This document shows positions 9,536-22,150 of a stretch of 64,000 nucleotides of DNA, piece after piece (position 1 is the first letter of the stretch; every line of letters starts with the position of its first letter). Source of the stretch: Termitomyces sp. T153 (taxonomy: Eukaryota > Basidiomycota > Agaricomycetes > Agaricales > Lyophyllaceae); NCBI GenBank assembly GCA_018296165.2, contig JACKQL020000046.1:124001-188000 (forward strand), in the 5' to 3' direction. Position numbers and translations under genes: made by a program. The notes beneath the pieces were generated by a model, which made no database searches, had not been told where the DNA came from, and saw nothing but the letters and a program-made list of their open reading frames with translations.

Positions 9536-10842
9536 CTCCCCCTGATGTGTGGCATGCATGGACAGTTTGAGGCCAAGTTTGGATATGATGATGTGCTCCT
9601 ATGCCACCTAGTGCCATGCAAGAAACCTAAAAAGAAGACCTAACACTAGTCACTAGATAGAGTAGCTGGCAGTAGGAAGTTGATAATTGAGGGTGAGTCA
9701 GTAACTGTCCCAGAGAACAAGAGCTAATGTGGGTTTGGTGTGAAGTGGAAGGAGTTGCTATTGCTAGCTTAAATTGCTAGGCAGTAACAAAAAGTCACTG
9801 AGCAAATAAGAAAACCAATGAAGGCAAAGGCATTGCTAAGACCAAGCAAACTTAAGAAGTGAAAGGAATGTTTGATAGGGAATGGAGAGTGGTGATGATG
9901 AAAGACTGAAAGCAGGACAAATGCAAACTAATTGCTAGCTGCAGCTGCTAGCTTTGCTAATTCAAAAATAATGCTAAGGACACCTGTAATTGGTGCCATA
10001 CAAAGTTGATGAGGTCAGCAAGACTTGTCACTAAGTTGTTGTTGATAGATAGAGAGGGAGACAGTAAGTAATAGAGACAAAATGTAATCATTAGAGATAG
10101 AGAGAGTAGCATGATTTGATAAGGATGAAGTTCAATGGTAGGACTTGATTCTATGGTTCAGTGTCTATGTACAGGCAGTATTTATACTGCTCAAAGGTAT
10201 AGTATGGGAAAGTAAGCAAATAGTCACCACTAGCAATGGCATCTGTCAAAGTGTCTATGGTTCATATGAGGCATCAATCTGTAACTAAGTGAAAACTATA
10301 AGTGAAGTCTATGGGTCACCTAATTGCAATAAAGCTCAGAAAGGGTGAGTCCAATGTCAATACCTAAAGTGTAGATGTTGTTCAAGTATGTTTGTAAGCT
10401 TGACAAGAGAAATGATAAGTCAGAAGTTGCACAACTGGCAATCTGTCCATACTTGGTAGGAGAAAGCCAGGTTGTTGGCAAGACATTGCTAGCAATTGTT
10501 GCTACAAAAGGTCTTGGCCTCATTGTTCTAGACCCAAAGTCCAGACTCCTCATAATGTTCCTCATGATTGGCAAGTCTTGTAGTTGCTACAATCTCATGC
10601 AAAGGCTATGTTGTTCCAGACCTTGGGGCTAGGCCTCACATGCTGAGTGTTGTGACTTGTGCCCCATCAAAGTAGTCAGCAGCCACACAGTCCAAAATGC
10701 CAAAAATGGTGCTCAGCAACAAATGGGTCTTATCAACAAGATAGTAGTGTTGGGCTCAGGATAAAGGTTTCATGAAGAGATTGGCAATGTTTTTGGTGGA
10801 GGCTACTAGTATTATCTGTATATCATCCTCCTGTACATGTTT
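9536..10842 (-). other. Copia C non-coding 3' region
   Basis: This 1.3-kb interval lies between the RNase H stop and the 3' LTR. It has no coding signal. It is rich in tgctag/gctagc words, including a near-palindrome around 9938-9956 (gctagctgcagctgctagc). The same word type recurs near 48990-49100, which may be a remnant of a related element. Confidence 0.5.
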
Positions 10843-13007
10843 TCAGATGTAATGGTGACATATGTTGATGTGCTTGGCATGTGAGTGGCCTTTTGTGGAC
10901 TCTGTCAGCACAATGGATGAACAGTTGTCAGCATATAACTGGACAGGTAGGGTTCGGAGTAAATCAATTTTGGCCAAAAAATTGTGCATCCAGAGACCCT
11001 GTTGTGCACCACATGTAAGCACCATGTACTCAGCCTCCATCATTGATGGTGCAACAGTGTTCTGGCATTTTGAGCTCCAGGATACTGTTCCCTCTGCCAT
11101 CATGAAAACATATCCACCCATTGATCTCCTGGTATTGAGATCCCCACCAAAATTAGCATTGATGTATCCAATAGGTTTAGGTGGGCCTTCAAGGTCTCTG
11201 TAGTAGGTAATGCAGTAATCCAGAGACCCCTTAGTGTAGCTGAGTACATGGACAAGGGCATTCCAATGTGTGGGACCAGGGTTTGACTGGAAATGGGCTA
11301 ACGTCCCAACTGCAAACAATAGATCTGGGCAAGTTGCTACTTGAGCCCACATGAGTGACCCAAGAAGCCAGCAGTAAGGTTTGTCAGACATGTAGACTTG
11401 ATCAGTTTTGTTCTATGGGGACATCACTTTAGTGAGTCAAATACCAGCAGGAAGGGGTGTGGAGTGTGGATTACAGTCTTCCATTCCAAAACACTCCAGG
11501 ACTTGCTTCAGGTAGGTGTGTTGGGACAAGGAGATTGTTCCAGTATGTGGATTGCATTCAATTGCCATACCAACAATAAAGGAGGGGTCACCAAGGTCTT
11601 TGATTTTGTAGGCTTTCCCTAGTTTGCACTTGGCTTGTTTGGTGCCCTTTGGTGTCATTGATAGTCCAAAAGTGTCTCAGTGAAGGTGTTTGTGATGGTG
11701 TGTTTGCCATTGACTATCCTTGACCATATGCAGCTGTCTGCTCAGGAGGTTTGGTACCCAAGAATTCAATAGGCAGCATCCAGAGTGTGCCACCAGAGTG
11801 TGCCACCAGTCTCTGCCACCTTGCATCATGCCATAGAGGGGTTTTGAGGAGAAGACATACCATTTCCTCCCCCTCTCCTTTGAAACCCAGGGGCAGTTGC
11901 ATGTATATCATATGTTCTAAAACACTGTTTAGATAGGCTGACACAAAATCCACCTGTCACATCTCAAGTTCCAACTGAGCTGCAATCACCACTGACATCC
12001 TAAGCAACTCAAGGTGTACCACCACTGCATATATTTCATCAAAATCTTTCCCTGCTACCTGCAAATACCCCTTTGCCACCAAACAAGCCTTCTTCTTCAC
12101 TATGTTTCCCTCTGCATCATACTTGTTTGCATAAACCCATCAATCGCCTATGACCTTCTTCCCCTCAGGTACCTCCTCCCTCATCACCAACCTGAATACT
12201 CCCCTTTCCTCCAACATCTTCAGCTCCTGCTCCATTGCTGCTCCCAGATATCTGCCCTCTTCATGGCCTCCCTGTAATGCTGAGGTATGTGTTCATCATC
12301 CTCCAGCATACTTGTTTTGTTCAGTGTGGCAAGGAAAGTGAATGTGTCTTCAGCAAGGTAGGAGCATGGTGGGAGCCTGTCATCCCTGGCTGGTTGTTTG
12401 GCCACCAGCTGTTCAGATCAGCATGGGGAGGAGGTAAAACAGCTGCATGTATTCCCAAGTCTGTATCAGGCAACAAGGTCTCAGTAGCAGTAACAGTGGA
12501 GGAATTGACTCTGGTAGTGATCTGCTTGTGAAGGGGTCCATCAGTGGCACATATGTGGGGAGCTATCAGTTGGTGAATGGTGAGGATACCAGGAGTGGTA
12601 GTATTGGGAGTCAGTGGTATGTCTGCTATTAGATCATCTCTGACATCATCGCTAACAACTGTGAGAGAGCAATAGCCTGTTCCTTCATTAAATATCACAT
12701 CACAAGACATGACAATCATACATATACCACAATTGTAGAGTCAGTATCTGTTATTGCAATACTCCACAAAGGTATACTTCACTGACCTTAGATCAAGTTT
12801 AGATTTTACCAACTCCTCAGGAACTTTTGCAAACCCCACATAGCCAAAAGGGTGCAGGAACTTGACACTCTGCCATTTGCCAGTCCATCCCTCCTCATAT
12901 ACCACTCCAGGATGATGCAATGAAGGAATCAGGTTTTGTGTTAGGATCTGGGTCAATATGGCCTCTGCCCAGAGACTTTTTGGGAGCTTGCTTTCAGCTG
13001 CAAACAA
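10843..13007 (-). pseudogene. Copia C reverse transcriptase and RNase H, decayed
   Basis: 10843-11391 encodes the copia RT tail and RNase H: GSLMWAQVATCPDLLFAVGTL, then GYINANFGG, DTRRS-like NTRRSMGGYVF, SSKCQNTVAPSMMEAEY, YADNCSS and the C-terminal KHINICHHYI. 11437-11658 and 11714-11953 carry upstream RT blocks (DLGDPSFIVGM, and DFVSAYLNS, where copia RTs have DVxxAYLN). 12321-13007 holds the link from integrase to RT (LWAEAILT). At least five breaks separate the blocks. Arg-to-Cys changes such as ATCPDL for ATRPDL fit CpG decay. Confidence 0.85.
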
Positions 13008-13138
13008 TGGATGCCCTCAATCACTATGCATATGCACCTCTCTGCTAGGCAATTTTGCAAATGGGCATATGGGATGGTGATGTTCATGTAGATTCCATTT
13101 TTGGTGCAGTATATGATCCAGTCTGCATTTTCCTACTC

Positions 13139-14066
13139 TCAGCCCACATCAATCCTAACCATCTGTAGTTTCTTCCCTGTCTGGCACTCCAACTCAGTGT
13201 GGTACATCTTGAATGTGGTCAACATCAAGGCCACATCCTTGTAGGAGAGGAAATATCCCATGAGATGGGAAGTACTGCCATTGACTGCAAGCATCATATA
13301 TGATGCCCCTCCCAATGACACTACTGAGGCAGGTCTCCACAAGTCAACATGCACACATTGGTTCAGCTCAGTCTCCACCTCAACATCTGCATCATATGGT
13401 TGAACTGCATGTTTTCCATACATGCAATCCTTGCAAATGCCTCTTGTGTCTCTGTCTTCCATGATTTGCAAACTGTTGACTAGGTCTTTGCTGGCAAGTT
13501 TGCAAATACTCTTCATGGCCACATGACCAAAATGCCTGTGCCACAGATCAATCTCTGCTGGTTTGGTCAAGGATGACACCACTATAGCTTGGGTCTGGAG
13601 GTTTGCATTCATGTCAAAAGCAGCTAGTAAGTACATTCCCTTTTTCTGATAGACAACCAGCACTTCCCTGCCAGCAGGGTCATGGAAAACCACTTTCCCT
13701 CCAGTGAATGTGACCAAAAAGCCCACCACATCAAATTTGCCCATGGAGATTAGGTTTGCAGCAAGAGCTAGGGTATGTAATGCTTTTCTAAAGATGAGCT
13801 CCAACATCTCTGATGAGGTTCTGACAGTCTTTTTCACAGTGCCATGCCTGACTATATGGAAAACTCCTCCTCCAACAGGTGTGGACTGACCCTCATGCAG
13901 TGTGCTGAGTTCCTTGTACTCAGAGAATGAGTTCCATTCTACAAAAGAGTGATCACTCATGCCTGAGTCTGCATAGGTCAGTACAGGTATATGAGTCTGA
14001 ATAGCATAGAGTCTGGTGGTATCATTAGGTCTGGTATTGTCCATGATGTTTGCCATGAGAGCATAA
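13139..14066 (-). pseudogene. Copia C protease tail, GAG-pre and integrase, mostly open
   Basis: A long open frame. Near its start YADSGMSDHSFV matches the copia protease active site (DSG intact). The GAG-pre/zinc part reads LWHRHFGHVAMKSI and CKDCMYGKH, giving H-H-C-C with both Cys pairs. The integrase core starts HVDLWRPASV (first catalytic Asp) and ends at YHTELECQTGKKLQMVRIDVG, where the next catalytic Asp follows family spacing. The apparent start of the open frame (to 14098) is an artefact: its first residues come from the LTR of inserted element B. Upstream the protein continues at 39207. Confidence 0.88.
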
Positions 14067-14071
14067 GTGAT

Positions 14072-14928
14072 TGTCACAATCTGCTCTGTAGACCCCAACC
14101 TTTGTTCCCAACCTGCTCACTCCCCAGGAGCCCTCCCTGATGCCCTGTCAAATGCCCCAGCCTTTGCCCACCCTCTGTGCCCACTCCAAATAACTCTGAC
14201 ACTTCTCTAGCAAACTCCAATGGCTCTCTGGCTAACTCTGACACCTTCTCCATAGCCATTGACACTTTTCTTGACTCCCCCAAGCCCCTGAGACCCTCCA
14301 CCACTGTTCCTGACTCTGGCATACATCACCATCTCATCTCCCTAGCTTGCCTGACCTACTCCAGAGCATCACAATGACCCTGGAGCAGCCTGTGTCTCCA
14401 ACTGATCCCATCAGAACATCACTGTGGCCTGCCTCTGTTCACAACCAACATCCATCAACTCTACATGACTCTGTCAAGCCCCACCACCACACCTGCTGTT
14501 CCCTGGAGCTCTCTAGTAGTCAGTGTATAAGTTATAGAGTAGCACCTTGTACTCTAGTCTTGATATTGCATTAACTGGTTACTTGTGTCTCATGTTTCTT
14601 TCTGTCTCCATTTTATTTTTAGTCTTGAATCTATTTCTTTTCTCTGTTCTGTCTTGTCTTGTCTCTGTCATGCCTTGACTGTCTCTATTTCCTTTGTTTT
14701 TCTAAGTCCCTTTCCTCTTCAACATCATTACAGACTCTGCACATGTGCTACAACCTTTGAACATTCTTACAACAATCCCAGGACCTCACCCCTCATTTGG
14801 CCCTGGCACCTATCAGTCTTGATTGATCCCCCATCAAACTCCAGCTCCACTCCCATCACCCACAAAGCTTCCATGTACCCCACATTCTATTGACATGCCT
14901 ACAAACTTGTTTCTGATGCCTGCCTGCA
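14072..14928 (+). repeat. Element B 5' LTR, 3' part deleted
   Basis: 857 bp, against 1,055 bp for the partner. It matches 38147-39201 up to acaaacttgtt and then lacks about 200 bp; the break falls between short cctgc and cctgaca words. The first ~207 bp differ from the partner at about 35 sites, mostly transitions and often TG versus CA. 14279-14911 appears identical to 38354-38986. Confidence 0.88.
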
Positions 14929-16360
14929 TAATATCAAGACTCCCCCTTACTCTATTCTCAATGTCTGCATATAACTCCATGTACAACCCAGCTGGCTACC
15001 TAACTGACATCTACAGTCAGCTGGTCCCTGAAAATCAATATACCCCATTCTACCCAGGCCTACATGCAGATCAGTACATTCCCTACCATTGGACCCCTGA
15101 CTCCAACCAAGCATTCTAAGCTCCCTCCATCAGCCATAGAATACCTCCAGGCTGGCACCACCCTCCAGCATTCCCTGCCAATGGCAACTACCACCACATC
15201 TACTCCAGAGGATTCTCTCAGCCTGGCCATGGACAACTTCCCCCTTCAGCACAGAAATAGGAACAACTATTACTACTACTACAATGCCAGACCTCCACCC
15301 CAAACTCAGAATACCCAGGACAACACTTGCAACACATTGGCTCAGGAAGGAAAGCTTGACATCCAAAAGCCTGAGTCTTTCATAGGTTGTGACCCCCAGA
15401 AGTGGAGAACCTTCCTAACAGTGTCTAAACATAATCCAAGCTAAGCCTATTACTTTCCAGCTTGAGAGCTCATGAGTAGCCTTTGCTGCATCATATTTGC
15501 AAGGCATTGCCTTCAACTAGTACACCATGCTACTCTGGCTTGATCCCAATAATGCTGTGCTCTCCAATTGGCTCACCTTTACCCAGGAATTCTCCAATAA
15601 GTTTAGCATCTTTGACACTGTAGCAGAAGTGGAGGAGAACCTCTTCAACCTCCAAATGCACAACAACAAACACTTGACAACCTTCATTGTATGATTCAAA
15701 CAGGAGGCCTATGACACAGGATGGAGTTACAATGCCCTCTAATTTGCCCTCCATTGTGCCCTGCCTCAACAAATCAAGGATGTCCTTCACCTCATACCCA
15801 AGCAAACTACATACAGCAGATACAAGGCACTTGTTACCCAGATTGACCAACATTACTGGGAAGACCAGAGCAAGAATACTGTGCCACAGACCACATGGAA
15901 CACCTCCAGCAATACCAACTGGCAGGCCAGAGCAACCAATGGCAACCAACCCTCAATCCCTGCCAACTCTGCCAACCCTGCACCCTGTTTCCCCCCAGGC
16001 TGAGGACCTTCCAGCACCAATTGACTCTTGGGACAGTGCCCCCCTGCCCAACTCAATGCTGCTGACCTCCATGAAGCCCCAGGACCCCTAGATGCCAGCT
16101 CCAATGACCCTGATGATGCTCCAGACTCCACCAACAACCAAGAAGCTCTATGTGCAAACAAGATTTGGAATAGGCCCTGGATCAATGTACCAGAAGAAAT
16201 GATGGAGAAATGATAGAAGGAGAGTGCATGCATCCTATGTGGTGAGCAGGGACATTGTATCAGTAGTTGCCCTAAATGTCAGGTGATGGGACATGCCATA
16301 TGGACCATTGATGGAGAAGACTGGGACTACCAGTTTACAGAAAACAAGTCAGAAATCTAG
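14929..16360 (+). pseudogene. Element B gag, decayed
   Basis: The internal region begins taatatcaagact, as in element D. Gag can be followed in several frames: QEGKLDIQKPESFIG, then the capsid-like helices around 15440-15850 (LNSWxTFTQEFS-type sequence), and a nucleocapsid CCHC knuckle at about 16225-16275 reading CILCGEQGHCISSC, which keeps the C-x2-C-x4-H-x4-C spacing, followed by a second C-x2-C. Multiple TAG/TGA codons interrupt it. The N-terminal part is rich in Tyr, Asn and Pro. Confidence 0.8.
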
Positions 16361-17341
16361 GCCTCAAAGATGCATTAGACTGTAGACCAGACTCCAATGT
16401 CTTCTCTGCTCTAGCCACACTCCTCCACACAACAGTACTTGCCCTGGACAACCTCCCAGCAGACCTCCCTTCCCACTCCTCAATCACTCTCCTCCTCTGC
16501 ACCACCCTCCCCTTCTCCAACAACCCCATCCCCACACTAATCAACAGCAATGCCATGGATAACTTCATTGACAAATCCCTGGCAGCACTCACTCTTCAAT
16601 GCCTCCAACATCTCCTCACTCCAATCCTCCTCAAACTCTTCAATGGTGACCCCACCTCTGCTGGAGATATCACACGCTGTGTGGAAATGACCATGACCTT
16701 TGCCAACTGACAACAACAAGAACTCCAATTACTCATCACAAAACTACACCTCTCTGCCCCCATCATCCTAGGATTGTCATGGCTCCACTCCACCAATCCC
16801 TGCATTGACTGGCCCAGCCTCAGTCTTTGCCTTGACTGGAACAACCCAACTAACTCTGGACTAGTACTCTTTAATGTCTCACTCCCCTCCAAGAACTCCA
16901 AGAGTACAACTAACCAACCTCAGACCCCTCCACAGCTCTGCTCAAAGTCTGCATGGTCATTTGTCATCAATGTCTGACTTGACAGCTTACCCAGTCCTCC
17001 CTGCCCTTGTCAACAGCAGCACCTCCAGCACATTTGTCAGCAGCCAGCTTGACCTCTGACACAACAACCTTGACAAACCCCTCAAGCTCCAACTCTTTGA
17101 TGGAAGCCCCACCACAACAGGAATCACTCAATACCATAACAATGCCCTTACCCTTGACAATTACCTAAGGTTCCAGGCTCAGCTTCTTATCACCCAGCTC
17201 CCCATGTCAACTCTAATTGTGCTCAGACTTCTGTGGCTGCAGGACATCAACCCTGACATTGACTGGAAAAACCTCACCATGTGATTCCCTGGTGCCAAAG
17301 TAAGTCTAGCAACTACTATTCCCCTCCACTTCCAGTCCATC
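16361..17341 (+). pseudogene. Element B aspartic protease and linker, active site lost
   Basis: At 16536-16560 the frame reads LINSNAMDNFID. Gypsy proteases have LIDSGATDNFID here, so the catalytic Asp is Asn and the Gly is Asn, both explicable by G-to-A. Downstream, LHLSAPIILGLSWLHSTNPCIDW (split by no stop) fits the ILGxxWLxxxNPxIDW block of chromovirus proteases. From 17040 to 17340 the linker is decayed. Confidence 0.78.
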
Positions 17342-18858
17342 TTGGACTCTGACATCCCCAACCCCAATTCCAGCACCTCTGGAGCAACCCAAAGCCCTTC
17401 AATTTCTGACAACAACCAAAAAGGTGAAGACAATGTGCCCCCACCTCAGTCACCATTGAGCAAATCGCAATGGCTGCCCCCCAACATACCCCAGAATCAA
17501 TGCAAAGGTCCACAGTACCCCAACCAACAATGCCCAACCTCTCTAAACAACCCTGTCACTGCTCTGGACCCAGCTGCAACCACTCTGTTGCCCATCCCTG
17601 TTGATCCCAGAGACCTCAACATCAAAATCATGAGCACCATTCCCTTCACATGCATTTTACAAGATGGCACCCCCACCTTTCAGCTGCAGATCATGCCAGC
17701 CCTGCCAGAAGAATACCTACATGCAGAAGCTACTCTGCCAGAACACACAGCCAAGGAGCAGATCCTATACAAAGTAGTTCCTCTGGAGTGTCATGAATTT
17801 GCTGATATATTCTCTGAAGGGAGTGCAAAAGAACTTCCCCCACATTGTTCCTACAATCACAGGATCAATCTTGAAGAAAGCACCTCCCCTCCATTTGGCA
17901 AGATCTACAATATGTCTGATATCAAACTCCAGGCCCTGAAAGATTACCTCAATGACATGCTTGGCAAAGGCTTCATATGCCCATTAATCTTTGCTGCCAG
18001 CACTCCAGTCCTATTTGCCAAAAAAAAGGACAGATCACTCAGACTTTGTGTTGATTACTGGAGACTCAACAAAGCCACCAAAAAGAACTAGTATCCACTC
18101 CCCTTGATTGGAGACCTTGTTGACTGCCTCCATGGTGCCAAGATCTACACAAAGATAGACCTCCACTCTGGCTACAACAATGTCTGGATTGCTCTGGGAC
18201 ATGAATGGAAGACCACCTTTTGCACCTGCTATAGCCTCTTTGAGTACCTAGTAATGCCCTTTAGAATGACTAACTCCCCTGCTACTTTCCAGTACTTCAT
18301 AAATGATGTCTTCCACAACATGAATGATGTCTTCATCATTGTGTATCTGAACAACATTCTAATCTACTTAAATTTGCTGGAGGAGCATCCAGAGCACATC
18401 CACCATGTCCTGAAACAACTCTGGGAGTACCACCTTCATACCAAACTCAAGGAATGCCTCTTCCATATGATGGAGGTCAAATACCTCAGAGTTATTGTCA
18501 CTCCCAACAGTGTATGCATGAACTCTTCCAAGGTTAAAGCCATTCTCAACTGGCCCCCACCATGGAACATCAAGGAGGTACAGTTGTTTCTGAGGTTTGC
18601 TAACTTTTATCACTGATTCATCAACAACTACTCTGGAATCACCAAACCCCTCAACTGACTCATGTGGAAAGACACCTCTTGGGATTGGGACAGCAAGTGC
18701 CAAAGCATGTTTCTCCTCCTCAAAAAGGCCTTCACCTCCACTCCAATCCTCTGCCATTTCAACCCCTTCCTACCAATTGTACTCAAATGCAATGCTTCTG
18801 ACTATGCCATTGCTAGAATACTTTCCCAGTCAGACTCCAGAGGCAAGGACCTTTGCCC
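17342..18858 (+). pseudogene. Element B reverse transcriptase, YLDD changed to YLNN
   Basis: 17342-18091 covers the linker and RT N-terminus (LPPHCSYNHRINLEE, PPFGKIYNMSD, FAKKKDRSLRLCVDYWRLN). After one stop, 18104-18616 continues with [30 protein letters not shown] and, at 18344-18355, YLNN in place of the catalytic YLDD. The RT/RNase H connection ([23 protein letters not shown]) follows to the point where element A is inserted (cattg). Both catalytic Asp residues are Asn (GAC/GAT to AAC). Confidence 0.88.
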
Positions 18859-18863
18859 CATTG

Positions 18864-19302
18864 TGTAAGGGCGACCTCTGGAGGCTGTGGCTCAATCACA
18901 CAGCTGGCAAAGGGAAATCCAAAGTCTATTCAGTACTATACAGTGTCTACTGAGATAACTACTCACCTGGCAAAGGGAAATCCAAAGAGAACAAGTCTGG
19001 GAATTTCCTAGGCCAGGTGTGACACTTCAGAGGCTTCAGAAGTGTGAGAAACAACTGTACAGTATGATGGAGAAAAAAGACACAAGTGATGTGTCAGCAA
19101 TTGGTCAGCAGTTACACAAGCCAGTGGCAGTGTTAAAGGGCACACTTGTCTGAATTATTGACAGAGAACCGGTGCAGCCTGAGGGCTGAAACTAGGACCA
19201 ATAGATAGGGAAAAGGAAGGAGAATAAAGGAAAACTATAACAGAGCAAATCTGACAAGAACTGGAGGAGGAGAAGGGGAAACAAGTGAGACATCCCCTGA
19301 CA
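18864..19302 (-). repeat. Element A left LTR (3' LTR in element sense)
   Basis: 439 bp. It contains a direct internal repeat ctggcaaagggaaatccaaag at two places (about 18905 and 18968, shown here split by no gap). It differs from the right LTR at a few sites, one being CG versus CA near position 10. Confidence 0.92.
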
Positions 19303-19320
19303 TCACCCCCCCTCTAGGAT
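19303..19320 (-). other. Polypurine tract of element A
   Basis: On the minus strand the 3' LTR is preceded by agagggggggtga. The same tract stands in G (53125-53140) and D (24903-24914), as expected for plus-strand priming in gypsy elements. Confidence 0.7.
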
Positions 19321-19324
19321 GCAG

Positions 19325-20720
19325 CACCTTGATGCACTGGGTAGAAGAAGTCACGAATTGCCTGGTCAGCTGGTGAAATAGAGTAGATGCCTTGAATTGC
19401 TTTGGGGGCATTGGGATGCCTACGGTAGAAGTCCCGGACCAAGCCTGGTGCATGAACATTAGCCTGTGGTTCCCAAGAGATGTCCTCAATGCCATATCCC
19501 TTTCATTTCACCTTGAACTGCAATTTCCCTCAGAATACCCTGCTGTCCAAGATTTCCTCCACCTCATATTCTTCCTCATCATTGATCAGGACTGGTGGTG
19601 GAGGTGGCTTAGGGCAACAGCCTGGGATTGGATCCTCTGGAGCTGGAAACAACTTGACCACATTGAAGACTGGATGCAGTTGGCACAGGCCTGCTAGGAG
19701 TTTAAGTCAGTATGCCAAAGGCCCTACCTTCTTCTCCACCATGAAGGGGCCCAGATGACAATGTGACAGCTTCAGGGATGGCCTTGTTGTCTTAATGTCT
19801 GAGCTGTCCAAGTACACACAGTCCCCAGGCTTGTAAACTGGCGCAGGTGTCTGTCTGCAATCATAGTACCGTGCCATGTTTTCCTTGGCCTTCACCAATG
19901 CAGCTTTTGCCTCCTCCTATGCCCTCCTCATCTGATCCACAAACTTGTTGACAGAGTCATTCTCTGAGGGGGCATGCCCAAGGTTCAAATCCCATGTGAG
20001 GGTGCCTGCCAGTGTCCAGGAAGAATGGAGTCATCTGTGTGGAAGAGTGAACATGGTTGTTGTATTAGAATTCTGCATCTGGCAGCAGCTCATCCCAGTC
20101 ATCCTGCCTCTCATTATAAAACAGGCAGAGATACTGTTCCAGTTCCTGGTTAACGTGTTCTGTCTGCCCATCTGACTGAGGGTGATAGGCTGTGGTGGTA
20201 TGGAGCTTTATGCCTAGCAGGTGATACAGTTCTCAAGTGAATTCTGCCACAAACTGGGGGCCCTGGTCTGAGACATATCCATCTGACAGACCATGGAGTT
20301 TCCAGACATTCTTATAGTACAGGCTGGCTGCTCCCAAGGCAGAGCATGTGGTGTGAGTAGGTATAAAGTGAGCCCATTTGCCATAGAGGTCCACCACCAC
20401 CATTACAGCATCATACCCATGAGCATCTGGGAGCTCTACAATGAAATCCACTAATGCAACACTCCAGCAAGCAGCTAGAATAGGAAGTGGGTGGAGCTGG
20501 CCCATAGGTGCTTGGCAGCGAGGTTTTGTGTGAAGACAGAGGTCGCAGGTGCTAGTGTAGGTGCCTACATATTGGGAGATCTGTGGCCACCAATAGTTCT
20601 GGGATACCAGCTCTAGCATCTTCCACCTTCCAGGATGTCCAGCCACTCAAGAGTCATGATGTTGTTCTACAATGCACTGACAAAGTTCTGGAATGTTAGG
20701 CACATAGATGTGTCCTCTGA
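19325..20720 (-). pseudogene. Element A integrase with C-terminal chromodomain, decayed
   Basis: 20233-20646 begins GHPGRWKMLELVSQNYWWP (HHCC-type zinc part, CDLCLHTK) and runs into the core: [16 protein letters not shown] (first Asp), SDGYVSDQGPQFVAEF (second Asp). 19707-19898 holds DCRQTPAPVYKPGDCVYLDS. The chromodomain follows at about 19390-19570 with VEEILDSRVF, LQFKVK, a TGA where the family has Trp, KGYGIEDISWEPQANV and a C-terminal tail ending QGAAS. A chromodomain places it among chromoviruses, which target methylated-histone chromatin. Confidence 0.88.
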
Positions 20721-20799
20721 AGGTCAGCAGCCCATCCTGAAGACCCCACTCATCTGCATGCACTGACTTGACTCTGCTTCCCCATCAAGCTTGTAGGGC

Positions 20800-22150
20800 C
20801 TATGCAGCCTGGGCAACTGCATCCTCCTGTGCACCCTCCCAGTTCCCTTGTCTGATGTCCCTAAGGATGTTTGCCTCATCTTTCTGAGCCACAATCCCTT
20901 CTAGTGCATGGATGGCAAAGAGCTCCAGCTTGAGGAGGACAATATTGTCATTATCTCCTGCTCCCGTGCCATGGTCTGCCTGCCTGAACAGTGCATCTGG
21001 TTTGCCCATGCTCTGTCCTGGTTTGTGGTGCAGTGAGAAGTCAAAGTTGGCTAGATACAGAGACCACCGAGCTTGACATCAATTGAGTTTCTTAGCAGAG
21101 CAGAAGTACTCCAGATTCTTATGGTCTGTCCAGACTTCAAACTTATGTCATGCACCCTCAAGGAAATGCCTCCATTCTTCAAAGGACGGAATAATTGCCA
21201 GCATCTCCTTGTCATGGATCTCATAGTTCCGTTCCACTGCATTAAGGCTCTTGGAGTAGAAGGCTACTGGGTGCCATTTGCCATCCTCTTTTGACTGCTG
21301 GGAGAGGACTGCCCCTGTAGCAAAGTCTGAGCTATCTGCTTCCATACAGGATGGAGAGTCATTGTTGGGGAACAGGAGGACTGGCTTTGAGGTCATGGAT
21401 TGCTTGAGGGCATTGAAGGCAGCTTGCTGTGGGGGCTCCCACCACCATACAGTATCCTTAACTGTGAGATTGAAGAGGGGTCATGCATGGTGGGAGAAAT
21501 CCTGTATGAACCTCCTATAGAAATTGACAAACCCAAGAAAGGCCTGAACTTCCTTTTTGTTCCTTGGCTCAGGCCACTCTGCTACTCCGGCCACTTTAAT
21601 GGGGTCCATCTCAGCAGTTCCATGTGAAATGATCAAACCCAGGTACTCCACTTTTGTCTGTTTGAACTCACACTTCTCAGGCTTTAAATAGAGCTGGTGT
21701 TGGCAGAGGCATTCCAAGACCATGCGTGTGACTTGGTGGTGCTCCTCCTGAGTTCTTGTGTAGATGAGGATATCGTCAAGATACATGCAAATGACACCTT
21801 CCGCAATCAGATCACGGAAAATGTCATTCATCATAGTCTGAAAGGTGGCTAGGCTATTGGTGAGACCAAAGAACATTAGCAGAGGTTCAAAAAGTCCACG
21901 ATTAGTTTGGAATGCTGCCTTCCACTCATCCCCTTCCTTGATGTGTACATTGTTGTAGCCCCAGCAGACATCCAACTTAGTGAAATAGCATGCACCTCAA
22001 AGGTTATTGACAAGTTCTGAGATGAGTGGCAAAGGGTTGCAGTTCTTCACTGTCATTGCATTCAGGACCTGATAATCCTGAACCAGACAAAGAGACCCAT
22101 CCTTCTTCTTAATAAAGAAGACTGGGGAGGCCATTAGAGACTTGGAGGGT
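20800..22150 (-). pseudogene. Element A reverse transcriptase and RNase H
   Basis: 21481-21975 carries the RT palm: [34 protein letters not shown] and ICMYLDDILIYT (catalytic YLDD intact), then VEYLGLIISH and VQAFLGFVNFYRRF. RNase H follows at 21051-21396 with MEADSSDFATGAVLSQQ and NYEIHDKEML (the DEDD acidic residues I can place are present). The RT N-terminus is separated by a stop at about 22150. Confidence 0.88.

Noticed and set aside
14067..14098. N-terminal ten residues of the copia integrase frame
   Set aside because: They come from the LTR of inserted element B reading through by chance.
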